This document shows, in pieces, positions 1 to 7,768 of a stretch of 34,349 bases of DNA; positions within the stretch are counted from its first letter, which is position 1; each line of letters starts with the position of its first letter. The notes under the pieces were generated by a model that saw nothing but the letters and a program-made list of their open reading frames with translations, was not told where the DNA came from and made no database searches. The DNA lies in assembly GCA_947631045.1 (NCBI GenBank), contig CANRJV010000013.1, forward strand, positions 1-34,349, read 5' to 3'. A program made the translations under genes and the position numbers. The stretch is from an uncultured Bacilli bacterium. Its GTDB lineage: Bacteria > Bacillota_I > Bacilli_A > RF39 > UBA660.

Positions 1-1
1 T

Positions 2-77
<76 letters not shown>

Positions 78-87
78 TTAAGATAAT

Positions 88-115
88 AAAAAAGCTTTAA
101 ATAAAGGCTTTTTTC
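88..115 (+). terminator. Rho-independent terminator after tRNA-Phe
   Basis: An A-rich arm AAAAAGC..TTT pairs with AAAGGCTTTTT (one bulged C) and runs into a T tract. It sits 11 bases after the tRNA CCA end and should end the tRNA transcript. Confidence 0.75.
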
Positions 116-198
116 TTTACATTTAAGAAATACTTTTTACATATAATAATTTAGTTTATACTATAATATATGCGAAAAATGTTGAAGGAGGTGTTATA

Positions 199-825
199 GT
201 GGATAAAACATTAATGGTTGCCAAATGGTTTTGTAACAATAACAATACAATTCAAACTAATTCCTATGATGGTAATGTTTTATTGAATAAATTATGCTAT
301 TATGCCAAAGCCATGTTTTTAGCATTAAATAAAGATATAATTCAGAAAGATGTTGAAGCTTGGAAAAATGGTCCGGTATTACCATATGTTTATGGTAAAT
401 ATAAATATGATAATCTCCTAAGTTTAGATGTAAAAATTGAATTATCAGATGATGAAATTAAAGTTCTTCAAATTATCAATAGATTATATGGTTATTTAAA
501 AGCCGATGTTATATCTAAGCATACTCATGAAGAATCACCATGGAACTCATTGGAAGAAAAAGTAAAAAAACAACTTAATCCTATAATATCCAATGATGCA
601 TTATTAAAAGAATATAAGGACATAATGTTAGAATTATATAACGATTATAAAGATGAAGAATTTAATGAAAAATTAGAAATCATTAATGGAAGATATTTTT
701 TCTTAACACCTGACATAACCCTAACTGATAATGAATATAACGAATTGTGTAATGCAAATTATGATGATGAAAATGTAACTTACTATGTTTCTAGAGATAA
801 TGAAGGGAATTTAATAGTATATTAA
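199..825 (+). CDS. Panacea-domain (SocA-like/DUF4065) antitoxin
   Basis: A 208-residue soluble protein. The N-terminal half (about residues 28-70), with LNKLCYYAKAMFLAL and WKNGPVLPYVYGKYK, matches the hallmark of Panacea/SocA proteins, a domain known to neutralise many unrelated toxins. Translation starts at GTG 199 behind AAGGAGGT at 185-192. The stop overlaps the ATG of the next gene by one base (TAATG), so the pair is probably translationally coupled, the usual order of antitoxin before toxin. A TATAAT at 162-167 could be the -10 box. The C-terminal part (about 150-208) is acidic and not recognised; it might bind the partner. Panacea family membership is fairly secure; antitoxin function rests on family knowledge and gene pairing. 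Confidence 0.8.
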   Translation: MDKTLMVAKWFCNNNNTIQTNSYDGNVLLNKLCYYAKAMFLALNKDIIQKDVEAWKNGPVLPYVYGKYKYDNLLSLDVKIELSDDEIKVLQIINRLYGYLKADVISKHTHEESPWNSLEEKVKKQLNPIISNDALLKEYKDIMLELYNDYKDEEFNEKLEIINGRYFFLTPDITLTDNEYNELCNANYDDENVTYYVSRDNEGNLIVY

Positions 826-1217
826 TGTTTGCAGAAGAACAAGATATTATCAATATGAAAAATATAATTTTCAAAGATGCCAAAAGAATTGATTTTTCAC
901 TAACAGGGCATCCAGTACTAATAATTTGTGTTACTGATACTCATTTTTATTATTTAACAATATCAAGTTCAAGTAATAAAACATTACATAAAAATAATTA
1001 TCAGCATTTTTTATTAAAAAGAAATAAAGATAATCAATTAAAAGCACCGGTTAATTATATTAATTTAAAGAACATATATAAGCAAGAAATAAATAGTTAT
1101 GCTCCTTATGGCTTTGTTGATGATGTGTTATTTAGAAAAATAATAAAACAACTTAAATATTATCAAGAAAAAATCAATAAAGATGAACTATATGATGAAA
1201 TAAAAAATTATATATAA
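825..1217 (+). CDS. Putative toxin partner, possibly PemK/MazF-like
   Basis: A 130-residue protein whose ATG overlaps the stop of the Panacea gene. The N-terminal half alternates hydrophobic strands (HPVLIICVTDTHFYYLTISS) and then has a KAPVNYINLKNIYK-like segment, the order seen in the SH3-like barrel of PemK/MazF endoribonucleases (a GHPVLI start, a small loop, then a strand before a helix). A C-terminal helix, about residues 100-130, follows. No diagnostic catalytic residues can be assigned by eye, so the fold is an inference. Given its place immediately after a Panacea gene, a toxin role is the best guess. An alternative is an accessory protein of unknown function. Confidence 0.55.
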   Translation: MFAEEQDIINMKNIIFKDAKRIDFSLTGHPVLIICVTDTHFYYLTISSSSNKTLHKNNYQHFLLKRNKDNQLKAPVNYINLKNIYKQEINSYAPYGFVDDVLFRKIIKQLKYYQEKINKDELYDEIKNYI

Positions 1218-1242
1218 TTTCATTAGTAATAAAAACTAAGCA

Positions 1243-1404
1243 ATGAAGATAAAAATATTTGAAGCATTAAAAATGCCTGAATCTACTGTTAATTTGGTAA
1301 TTAATAATTTGAAGTCTGCGAATATAATAAAAGAAACAACTGGATATAGTAGAAATCAAATTTTTATGTTTTCTCAATATGTAGAAATATTTTTAGCAGA
1401 ATAA
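1243..1404 (+). pseudogene. Fic-family protein remnant (C-terminal winged helix)
   Basis: A 53-codon frame resembles the extreme C-terminus of Fic/DOC adenylyltransferases that end in a winged helix: MPESTVNLVINNLKSANIIK followed by ETTGYSRNQIFMF and YVEIFL. In intact relatives this segment ends proteins of several hundred residues. Here a TAA lies two codons before the first ATG and nothing of the catalytic Fic core is seen upstream. I read it as a gene fossil left by deletion or by insertion of the toxin-antitoxin pair. A small free-standing HTH protein cannot be excluded, but no ribosome site precedes the ATG. Confidence 0.6.
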
Positions 1405-1493
1405 TTATAAAACGAAAAATCAATAAAAAATGTTCTATAAAAAATTATAGAACGAAAAAGTTAAAAAAATCGTTCTATAAAAATTTATAAAAC
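1405..1493. repeat. 40-bp-periodic palindromic repeat array
   Basis: The half-site TTATA(A/G)AAC occurs at 1405, 1445 and 1485, exactly 40 bp apart. The opposite half-site GTTCTATAA occurs at 1432 and 1472, also 40 bp apart. 1432-1453 is a perfect 9-bp inverted repeat with an AAAA spacer. The 1472-1493 copy has one mismatch. The layout resembles a multi-site operator or recombinase-binding site rather than a terminator. Confidence 0.7.
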
Positions 1494-1544
1494 AAAAATC
1501 TATATTTTTATGTTTTAAAAATGATTTTTTAATATATAAAATAT

Positions 1545-1583
1545 TTCTAGGCCAAAAAGTTATACTTTGAAATTCTAGGCCAA
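1545..1583. repeat. Short direct repeat TTCTAGGCCAA
   Basis: The 11-mer TTCTAGGCCAA occurs at 1545-1555 and again at 1573-1583, 28 bp apart, upstream of the promoter at 1642. The GC-containing core TAGGCC stands out in very AT-rich DNA. It could bind a regulator of the next gene or be a scar of insertion. Confidence 0.45.
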
Positions 1584-1641
1584 TTTTGTTCAAAATTTTA
1601 TCTATTAATTAATTCTTAAAATTTTTTAATGTTTGTATTAA

Positions 1642-1670
1642 TTGACAAATGTTTACAAATATATTATATT
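1642..1670 (+). promoter_or_regulatory. Sigma-A promoter for the 1697 gene
   Basis: A consensus -35 TTGACA at 1642-1647, a 17-bp spacer and -10 TATATT at 1665-1670. It lies 26 bp before the start codon, with a GAGGGGG ribosome site between. Confidence 0.8.
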
Positions 1671-1696
1671 TTATCTAGCAACGAGGGGGCTTTTTA

Positions 1697-2464
1697 ATGA
1701 AAAATAAAATTAAAGATAATAATATGAATAATATATATAAAAAAGTAAAAAAATATAGAATTGCTCAAAAAATTGTTTCTGGTATACCAGGAATATTATT
1801 AGGTTGTGTATTAACTTTGGGATTAGCAATATCATCAATTCCATTGTCAAATATACTATATGAAGCTGGTATTATTAGTGAGAATGTTAGTATTGTTGCC
1901 GTTTTTGGATTTCCGGTAATAACATTAGTAGGTGGTATTGTTACAATGGCATTTGGAATTGATGCACTTTCAAATCATTTTGAAAATAAAAAAAATGAAG
2001 GTATTAAAGAACTTATGGAATTAAGCAAGCAAAAAGGAAGTAACTTTGATAGAACCTTGCCAAAAACTAGAACTAAAATAGAAAAAGAAATTAATGAATA
2101 TACTAGTGTTAAAAATAATCAAATTATGGCTAAAGTAAATTTTTTTGCATCAGTAGCTAAAGACAATCAATTAATAAAACAAGAATTAGAAGAAGAATGG
2201 AAAATATATTTATTTGATAAAATCTCCCAAGAAGTTTCTGATGAATTAATTAAAGAAATTATTTTTGGATTAATGCTTTTGAATAGTAATAATTCTATTG
2301 AAAAAATTTATGAAAAATTACCTAAAAACATAACAGTATTGGAAGCTTTAATATATTTTAGCCCTAAAGGTGAAGAATTAGAAAAAGTTTTATCTGAACG
2401 TGATGATGATATTGATATTAATAATCACCTTGCCCTTTATACAACATTATTTTTACATAAATAA
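1697..2464 (+). CDS. Unknown membrane protein with two transmembrane segments
   Basis: A 255-residue protein not recognised as any named family. Two hydrophobic segments (about residues 27-53 and 66-90) form a membrane hairpin. A cytoplasmic region of about 165 residues, rich in Lys, Glu and Ile, follows and looks helical. Translation starts at ATG 1697 behind GAGGGGG. The gene has its own strong promoter at 1642-1670 and stands alone between two gene fossils, which suggests recently acquired or decaying DNA. The double-TM plus helical tail plan is shared by small membrane sensors and by effector proteins; the sequence does not decide between them. Confidence 0.75.
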   Translation: MKNKIKDNNMNNIYKKVKKYRIAQKIVSGIPGILLGCVLTLGLAISSIPLSNILYEAGIISENVSIVAVFGFPVITLVGGIVTMAFGIDALSNHFENKKNEGIKELMELSKQKGSNFDRTLPKTRTKIEKEINEYTSVKNNQIMAKVNFFASVAKDNQLIKQELEEEWKIYLFDKISQEVSDELIKEIIFGLMLLNSNNSIEKIYEKLPKNITVLEALIYFSPKGEELEKVLSERDDDIDINNHLALYTTLFLHK

Positions 2465-2481
2465 AGTATTAAAAATTAAAA

Positions 2482-2658
2482 AAGTATAAACATAACATTG
2501 ATAATGAAATAGAACTAAATCCAAAAGTATCTCAAAAAGAATTAGAAAAGGAATAAAATGTTTGTGAAAGAACAATAAGAAGATATTGTAAAATATTAAA
2601 AGATAATGGTTATATAAAGTATATTATTAATGGCAAGGTAGTAGGTGGTATATTCTAA
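2482..2658 (+). pseudogene. Winged-helix protein remnant with internal stop
   Basis: One frame reads as the helix-turn-helix tail of a larger protein: NPKVSQKELEKE, a TAA stop at 2542, then NVCERTIRRYCKILKDNGYI and a short wing. This pattern (SQKELxKE..SERTIRRxxxxLKxxGYI) is typical of the C-terminal winged helix of AlbA-type putative transcription regulators and Fic-like proteins. The internal stop and absence of any N-terminal domain mark it as a decayed fragment. It is the second such fossil within 1.5 kb. Confidence 0.6.
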
Positions 2659-2705
2659 AATAGTATAGTATAATTAAATTAATTAATTAATTGTAAGGAG
2701 GCTTT

Positions 2706-3158
2706 ATGAAAAAAACAATTATAACTATTTTATTATGTGGGGTTTTAATGTTAGGATTAACAGGTTGTGGTAAAACAAAAGGCGAGTTTGAAATTGGAAA
2801 CAAGTCTGATATTACAATTTCAAAAAATGATATTACAATGTCCATTAAAGATGGAACTTTAACAAATGAAGGTACTACTTTGGTTTTAAAAAATGATAGT
2901 GATAAATTACTTCGCTATAGTGAAGAATATAGAATACAAGTAAAAAAAGACGAAAATTGGTATAATATAAATGTTGAATTAGAATTTAATGTACCGCTTT
3001 GGGAATTAGAAACAAATAGTGAAAAAGAAATTGAATTGAACTGGGAATATAGTTATGGAAATTTGCCAAGTGGAGAATATAGAATAATTAAACAAGTTTA
3101 TTTTGAAAATGAAGAAGATCAAAAATTTTATATATCAGCAGAGTTTAATATTGATTAA
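2706..3158 (+). CDS. Lipoprotein with bacterial Ig-like (Big_14-type) domain
   Basis: A 150-residue exported protein. A lipoprotein signal peptide with lipobox LTGC puts the lipidated Cys at residue 21. The rest is a beta-sandwich domain: ITMSIKDGTLTNEGTTLVLK, then NDSDKLLRY, a WY pair and GNLPSGEYRIIKQ before the last strand. This order matches small Ig-like domains found on Firmicutes surface lipoproteins. The ribosome site AAGGAGG precedes ATG 2706 and a TATAAT lies at 2669-2674. It is followed 11 bp later by the 204-residue gene. This two-gene block is repeated at 4432-5127. The binding partner of the domain is unknown. Confidence 0.8.
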   Translation: MKKTIITILLCGVLMLGLTGCGKTKGEFEIGNKSDITISKNDITMSIKDGTLTNEGTTLVLKNDSDKLLRYSEEYRIQVKKDENWYNINVELEFNVPLWELETNSEKEIELNWEYSYGNLPSGEYRIIKQVYFENEEDQKFYISAEFNID

Positions 3159-3169
3159 AAAGGTGAGTT

Positions 3170-3784
3170 ATGAATAAAGGTTTAAAAATTACTTTAATTG
3201 TTTTATTAGTTTTAATAGGAATTATTGCTATTGATACAATTCAAGCAAAAATCTTTAATAATAGTCCAATATTAAAAATAAGAGAAAATTTAGATGGTGG
3301 AACGATTGATTATATTGATAAAGGATTATTTGTAAATCATTATAAATGTAATAATAACGAAAAGATTACTACTTGGAAAGGAACAAAGTTTGCTTGCTCT
3401 ATTAAAGATATTGAAGAAGAGTTTGATTTTTATTTATCAAAATATGATAACAATATGAATTCAGAAAAAATAAAAGAGTATTTTACTTTCAACGACCGAA
3501 AAATATATTTTACTGGTAATATAAAAGAATTTTATGTAGTTGATGGTGAAACTATGATTTTAAAATCTTATATATCAAATGTGAATCAATCTTTGGATGA
3601 TTCTATTAAAAACATAACTGATAAATTAGATGCTGTTGATATGTTAAAAGATGGTGGCACAAAAATATATAAATCAAAAGATAAAGATATGACTATAATT
3701 ACTTGTAAAACTTTAGATGGTAATAAAGATATTTATATTGGTGATTATTCAATGAAGCATGAAAGCTCTATGTGTAAGAGGTAA
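3170..3784 (+). CDS. Anchored extracytoplasmic protein, unknown function
   Basis: A 204-residue protein with an uncleaved signal anchor at about residues 5-23 and an outside domain of roughly 175 residues. The segment DYIDKGLFVNHYKCNN, followed by TTWKGTKFAC, is a pattern I associate with small anchored proteins of Clostridia and Bacilli that lack an assigned function. Three later Cys might form disulfides. It follows the Ig-like lipoprotein by 11 bp, with GGTGAG as ribosome site. The gene at 4876 is a truncated paralogue, so both proteins probably work as a surface pair. Confidence 0.7.
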   Translation: MNKGLKITLIVLLVLIGIIAIDTIQAKIFNNSPILKIRENLDGGTIDYIDKGLFVNHYKCNNNEKITTWKGTKFACSIKDIEEEFDFYLSKYDNNMNSEKIKEYFTFNDRKIYFTGNIKEFYVVDGETMILKSYISNVNQSLDDSIKNITDKLDAVDMLKDGGTKIYKSKDKDMTIITCKTLDGNKDIYIGDYSMKHESSMCKR

Positions 3785-3792
3785 AGGTATTT

Positions 3793-4398
3793 ATGAAAAA
3801 AAGAAATATTATTATAATAATTATTTTAGTCACTTGTATTATCTTATTTACTTTATATTTGTTCTTGTTTGGGGGTAATGATAATTATGATAAATATAGT
3901 AATTACCAACATATAAATATAAATACTCTTAAAAACATAAAATATACTTTTGACAATAATAATATTCCTCAAACTTATGCTATTGCTCATCTTAATGATG
4001 GTGAGGATGAGAAAGATGCTTTATTTTATAGAGTTTCTTATAATGATTACATATATATTAGTGAAATTGGTACTGGTGATCCTGAATTAGATTTCAAAAG
4101 CAACTATTTTTATACGGATGTTGAATCTAACGAATATAAACTTTTTGTTCATCGAGCTACATGGCCATTTATAGAACAATATATTTTAAACGAAGAGAAA
4201 GTAGAGGAAAAATTTTTAAATTTTGACTTATCAAAAATTAGTGAAGATGCCACTATTCAAGATATTTATAATATAAAAAATATTGAAAATAATTATATTT
4301 ATTTTAATGCAAATATAACATCAAAGAATACTGATACAAAAAATATTAATGTTAAATGTTCTTTAAAAGATTATATTTGTATAGAAGATTATTCATAA
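3793..4398 (+). CDS. Anchored extracytoplasmic protein, unknown function
   Basis: A 201-residue protein beginning with a hydrophobic anchor (about residues 5-27, very Ile-rich) and continuing into a soluble outside domain with no motif I recognise. The paired Cys near the end (KCSLKDYICIED) resembles the C-terminal Cys pattern of the preceding gene and may be a disulfide. It lies 8 bp after the 204-residue gene and should be in the same operon, between the two copies of the Ig-like/anchored-protein block. It may be a diverged member of the same surface set. Confidence 0.65.
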   Translation: MKKRNIIIIIILVTCIILFTLYLFLFGGNDNYDKYSNYQHININTLKNIKYTFDNNNIPQTYAIAHLNDGEDEKDALFYRVSYNDYIYISEIGTGDPELDFKSNYFYTDVESNEYKLFVHRATWPFIEQYILNEEKVEEKFLNFDLSKISEDATIQDIYNIKNIENNYIYFNANITSKNTDTKNINVKCSLKDYICIEDYS

Positions 4399-4431
4399 GA
4401 ATAATTAATAAATAAGGAGTAAGGAATAATT

Positions 4432-4863
4432 ATGAAAAAGAAAATAATTATCATTTTAATTGGAGTATTTTTAATAGTAAGTTTAGGTATCTATTTTATA
4501 GTAATAAAATCTCATGTTAAAATAAATACTTCTAAAGATATAACTTTAACGATTAAAGAAGATACTCTAACAAATGAAAAAGTTACTTTAATTTTAACTA
4601 ATAATAGCGATAATAATATTTTATATGGCAATCCTTATCAACTTGAAATAAAAAGATTTGATGGTTGGCACAGGATAATAAAAAATCCAGCTTTTACACT
4701 AGAGGCCTATGGTGTTTACCCTAAAGGAAGTACTGAAATTGAAGTTAATTTGAAAAATATTTATGGTAAGTTAAAAAAAGGAACCTATAGAATTATTAAA
4801 AATATCCGTTATGAAAATGAAGAAAAAAGTTTTAATTTAGCAGTTGAATTTAATATCGATTAA
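4432..4863 (+). CDS. Ig-like (Big_14-type) protein, paralogue of 2706 gene
   Basis: A 143-residue protein with the same domain as the lipoprotein at 2706: ITLTIKEDTLTNEKVTLILT, then NNSDNNILYGNPYQLEI, a W, YGKLKKGTYRIIKNIRYENE and the shared ending EFNID. Unlike its paralogue it lacks a lipobox Cys and is held by an N-terminal transmembrane segment (about residues 4-25). The ribosome site is AAGGAG at 4414-4419. The following gene is a paralogue of the 3170 gene, showing that both genes were duplicated together. Confidence 0.75.
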   Translation: MKKKIIIILIGVFLIVSLGIYFIVIKSHVKINTSKDITLTIKEDTLTNEKVTLILTNNSDNNILYGNPYQLEIKRFDGWHRIIKNPAFTLEAYGVYPKGSTEIEVNLKNIYGKLKKGTYRIIKNIRYENEEKSFNLAVEFNID

Positions 4864-4875
4864 AAAAGATGAGTT

Positions 4876-5127
4876 ATGAAAAAAGGTTTAAAAATTACTT
4901 TAATTGTTTTAGTAGTTTTAATAGGAATTATTGCAGTTGATACTCTACAAGCTATAGTCTTTAATAATAGTCCAATAATACATATAAGAGAACGCATAAA
5001 TAGATGTAATGAAAAAGACTATATAGATAAAGGAATAATAGTTAATCACTATAGTTGTAATAATGAGTCAAAAACATTATTTAAGAGTACAAAATATAAT
5101 TGTATGGTTTGTTACAATAATAAATGA
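4876..5127 (+). pseudogene. Truncated paralogue of the 3170 gene
   Basis: The first 75 or so codons match the 204-residue protein at 3170 closely: signal anchor, NNSPI, DYIDKGIIVNHYSCNN and a TKYNC segment. The frame then stops at residue 83, so about 120 residues are missing. The junction downstream shows no recognisable remainder of the gene. The first codons and the upstream GATGAG ribosome site are preserved, so a short anchored peptide could still be made. I call it a pseudogene created when the duplicated block lost its 3' part. Confidence 0.65.
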
Positions 5128-5157
5128 AAAGAATTTAATTAATTGTATGGAGGATTT

Positions 5158-6495
5158 ATGAAAAAGAAAATTTTTGGCTATTTATTATATGGTTCAGCAT
5201 TATTTTTAGTTGTTTTTTATATTATTAATGCTATTAGACCAAATGTTATTATAGATTTTGAAACAACTATAGTGTTTATTGTTATATCATGTTTACTTAT
5301 TTATTTTGGAGGATTATTACTATTTAAATATTATAAAAATGATAAACCATTAAAAATAAATTTATGGATATTTTTTGGATTATATCTTTTATTATTTATA
5401 AATTTAACTTTATTTGACTCATCATGGGGAAGACATGGATTATTTGGATCATTTAATTTAGAATATTTAAAAGAATCTATTAATCTAATTCCTTTTCGAA
5501 CTATTTATGAATTTTTAATCGAAAATTTTAATAATTTAACTGATAGTGCTACTATATTTTATAACATTTTAGGTAACTTTGTGGCTTTAATGCCAATGGC
5601 TTTCTTTTTACCACTTTTATTTAAAAAAGAAAATAAATTTAAAACATTTTTCTTAACTATATCATTAATTACCTTAGGAATTGAATTATTACAATTATTT
5701 GGGGGTGTAGGTAGATTTGATATTGATGATATTATCTTAAATGTCAGTGGCTCTCTAATAATGTTTAAAATATTAAAAATTAAAATTATTGATGATTTGG
5801 TTAAAAACATTTTCTTACTCGAAAAAAATAAAATAGATAAGAAAAAATTAATTAAGCTAATATGTCTATTTGGTCTAATATTTATTGCTATCTTGGGAGT
5901 AATTATATTCCATAATCATCTTTATAAAGAAAACCTTAGTGTATTTCAATATCAAATGAAAATAGTTGATGAGTCAACATCTTGTTTAGAAGGACTAGAC
6001 AAGTTTTATGAAAATGAATTTTATACTTATTATTTTCCATGTCAAAAGAGCGATAAAGTTTATGCTATTATCAATAATAGGGATAAATATTTAGTGAAAG
6101 ATTTACTTAACCATAATACTTCAAAATATGAAGTAGATATCAAAACAATTCAAAACAATTTAGATTTTTATAAGGTTGAATATTCTAAAGAATTTAAGTA
6201 TAGTCATATTACTTTTAGTACAGCACTACCAACCATAGATAATACAACTTCTAGTCCTAGAATCGAAATTAATAATTCAGATGATACCATTCTAGAGGCT
6301 AAATTAGATTATGATAATGCCATTATGGAAGCTGGTAATTATATTATTTCTTTACATTTTATTCCTAAAAAAGTGGGAACAACCACTATTGAAGTTGAGG
6401 TCTTTGATAGTCAAAATCAAGAATTATTAAATCAAAGAAAATATAAAGTAATAGTTAATAAAGATTTAAAAGTTCAATATGAAAAAGAAGATTAA
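5158..6495 (+). CDS. VanZ-family membrane protein with C-terminal outside domain
   Basis: A 445-residue protein. The N-terminal 210 residues hold about five transmembrane segments with the VanZ pattern: NLTLFDSSWGR, NLIPFRTIYEF, LGNFVALMPMAFFLPLLF and the acidic GGVGRFDIDDIILN. VanZ relatives are linked to glycopeptide (teicoplanin) resistance or envelope functions; most are only 150-200 residues. Here a further transmembrane helix (about 235-255) leads to an outside domain of about 190 residues ending in Ig-like strands (GTTTIEVEVFDSQNQE). ATG 5158 is chosen over an in-frame TTG at 5143 because GGAGGA at 5149-5154 fits the ATG. The function of the extra domain is unknown. Confidence 0.85.
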   Translation: MKKKIFGYLLYGSALFLVVFYIINAIRPNVIIDFETTIVFIVISCLLIYFGGLLLFKYYKNDKPLKINLWIFFGLYLLLFINLTLFDSSWGRHGLFGSFNLEYLKESINLIPFRTIYEFLIENFNNLTDSATIFYNILGNFVALMPMAFFLPLLFKKENKFKTFFLTISLITLGIELLQLFGGVGRFDIDDIILNVSGSLIMFKILKIKIIDDLVKNIFLLEKNKIDKKKLIKLICLFGLIFIAILGVIIFHNHLYKENLSVFQYQMKIVDESTSCLEGLDKFYENEFYTYYFPCQKSDKVYAIINNRDKYLVKDLLNHNTSKYEVDIKTIQNNLDFYKVEYSKEFKYSHITFSTALPTIDNTTSSPRIEINNSDDTILEAKLDYDNAIMEAGNYIISLHFIPKKVGTTTIEVEVFDSQNQELLNQRKYKVIVNKDLKVQYEKED

Positions 6496-6619
6496 AATAA
6501 ACCTAAAGTATTAAAGAAAATAAAGAAAGAGAAATAACTTTTAATTTTTTCTTAATTCTCAGTTTTTGTCCTGTACTTAATAAGCATAATCGTTTATATT
6601 GGTTAGAGGAGGGAAAACT

Positions 6620-7483
6620 ATGGACCAAGAGAAAATAGGTAAGTTTATTGCCAATTTAAGAAAAGAAAAAAAGATGACTCAAGAAGAGTTAGCTGAAAGG
6701 CTAGGAGTAACAAATAAATCTATTAGTCGTTGGGAAAATGGTAAAACAATGCCCGATTTATCACTGTTAAAAAAATTAACGGGGATTCTTGGAATAACTA
6801 TTAATGAACTTTTAAGTGGAGAAAAATTAACAAAGGAAGAATATCAAGAAAAGCTGGAAGAAAATATTGTTAACACCATTGATTATTCACATAAAAGGAT
6901 TAATCATTTAAAAATCATTTTATCTATCTTTATTGTTTTAGTTATTCTTTCTTTAGGAATTCTATCTGTTTTATTTGGTATTGATCTAAATAGAATGTAC
7001 CATAAAGAACCAGTATTTTTTAGTACCTGGGGCTTTGATTATGTTCCACCAATCAATTTAGAAAGTATGAAAATAGAAGATGCTATTAAAGAGTATCTAA
7101 TTAAAGATGATGAAAAGAATAATTATCATGAAAATGAAAAATCTTTTGTGGCATTAAAAACTTATTTAATAACTAAAAAGTTAGAAGAAAAATATTTTAT
7201 TTATGCCTGGGTTTTACAAGAAAAATATTATTTAGAAGAAGGAAATATTATAAATGATTCTGGCTCTTCTATTCCTTATAAATTTGAATTAAGAAAAAAT
7301 AAGGATACTTTTGAAGTAGTGAACTATGAAATTCCTCGAGATGGTAGTTATTATGTTAAAGATATGGAAAAAATATTTCCAAAGAGTGTTCGAAAAAATA
7401 TGGAGAAAATCCGTCAAGATGGAACGATTGAAAGATTAAAATGGATAGTTCAAGAAAATGTCAACTTATATTTTCATATATAA
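6620..7483 (+). CDS. Membrane-anchored XRE-family transcription regulator
   Basis: A 287-residue protein. Residues 4-60 are a classic HTH_3/XRE domain (MTQEELAERLGVTNKSISRW, ENGKTMPDLSLL). A transmembrane helix follows at about 95-118, and a C-terminal region of about 165 residues probably lies outside. The DNA-binding domain tied to a membrane sensor suggests control of envelope genes by an outside signal. ATG 6620 is preferred over an upstream TTG because GAGGAGGG at 6605-6612 has good spacing to it. The two small membrane genes that follow are likely co-regulated partners. The sensor half is not recognised. Confidence 0.87.
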   Translation: MDQEKIGKFIANLRKEKKMTQEELAERLGVTNKSISRWENGKTMPDLSLLKKLTGILGITINELLSGEKLTKEEYQEKLEENIVNTIDYSHKRINHLKIILSIFIVLVILSLGILSVLFGIDLNRMYHKEPVFFSTWGFDYVPPINLESMKIEDAIKEYLIKDDEKNNYHENEKSFVALKTYLITKKLEEKYFIYAWVLQEKYYLEEGNIINDSGSSIPYKFELRKNKDTFEVVNYEIPRDGSYYVKDMEKIFPKSVRKNMEKIRQDGTIERLKWIVQENVNLYFHI

Positions 7484-7543
7484 CAATTAATATTCTTTTT
7501 TAAAAAGACATAGTATAATTAAATTAGAAAGTAGGAAGCGAAT

Positions 7544-7768
7544 ATGAAAGAGAAACTTTCTAAATTATTTTTAGGCCTTTCTTTAGTTTTGATAATTATA
7601 TTTATAATTTGGTTAATTATCGATTATATTAATTATGATTCTTTTTCTAATTCGGCACCTTTTTATGCTTATATATTAATTAGAAGCTTAGAATTTATTT
7701 TACCGAGTTTAATTTTATTTATTATTTCTATAGTGCTAAAAAAGAAAGAGGAAAAAGATGAAAAATAA
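7544..7768 (+). CDS. Small membrane protein, two transmembrane segments
   Basis: A 74-residue protein made of two hydrophobic helices (about residues 9-28 and 43-66) and a basic/acidic tail KKKEEKDEK. The ribosome site AGGAAG precedes ATG 7544 and a TATAAT lies at 7514-7519. Its last 11 bases overlap the start of the next gene, indicating coupled translation. Not recognised; probably a partner of the 7758 product or of the XRE sensor. Confidence 0.65.
   Translation: MKEKLSKLFLGLSLVLIIIFIIWLIIDYINYDSFSNSAPFYAYILIRSLEFILPSLILFIISIVLKKKEEKDEK

Noticed and set aside
1405-1493. Possible CRISPR array from 40-bp periodic repeats
   Set aside because: Only 2.2 units, the units are similar along their whole length rather than constant repeat and unique spacer, and no cas gene is near.
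5559-5810. Minus-strand frame inside the VanZ-type gene
   Set aside because: It is a complement of membrane-helix codons without ribosome site or recognisable domain.
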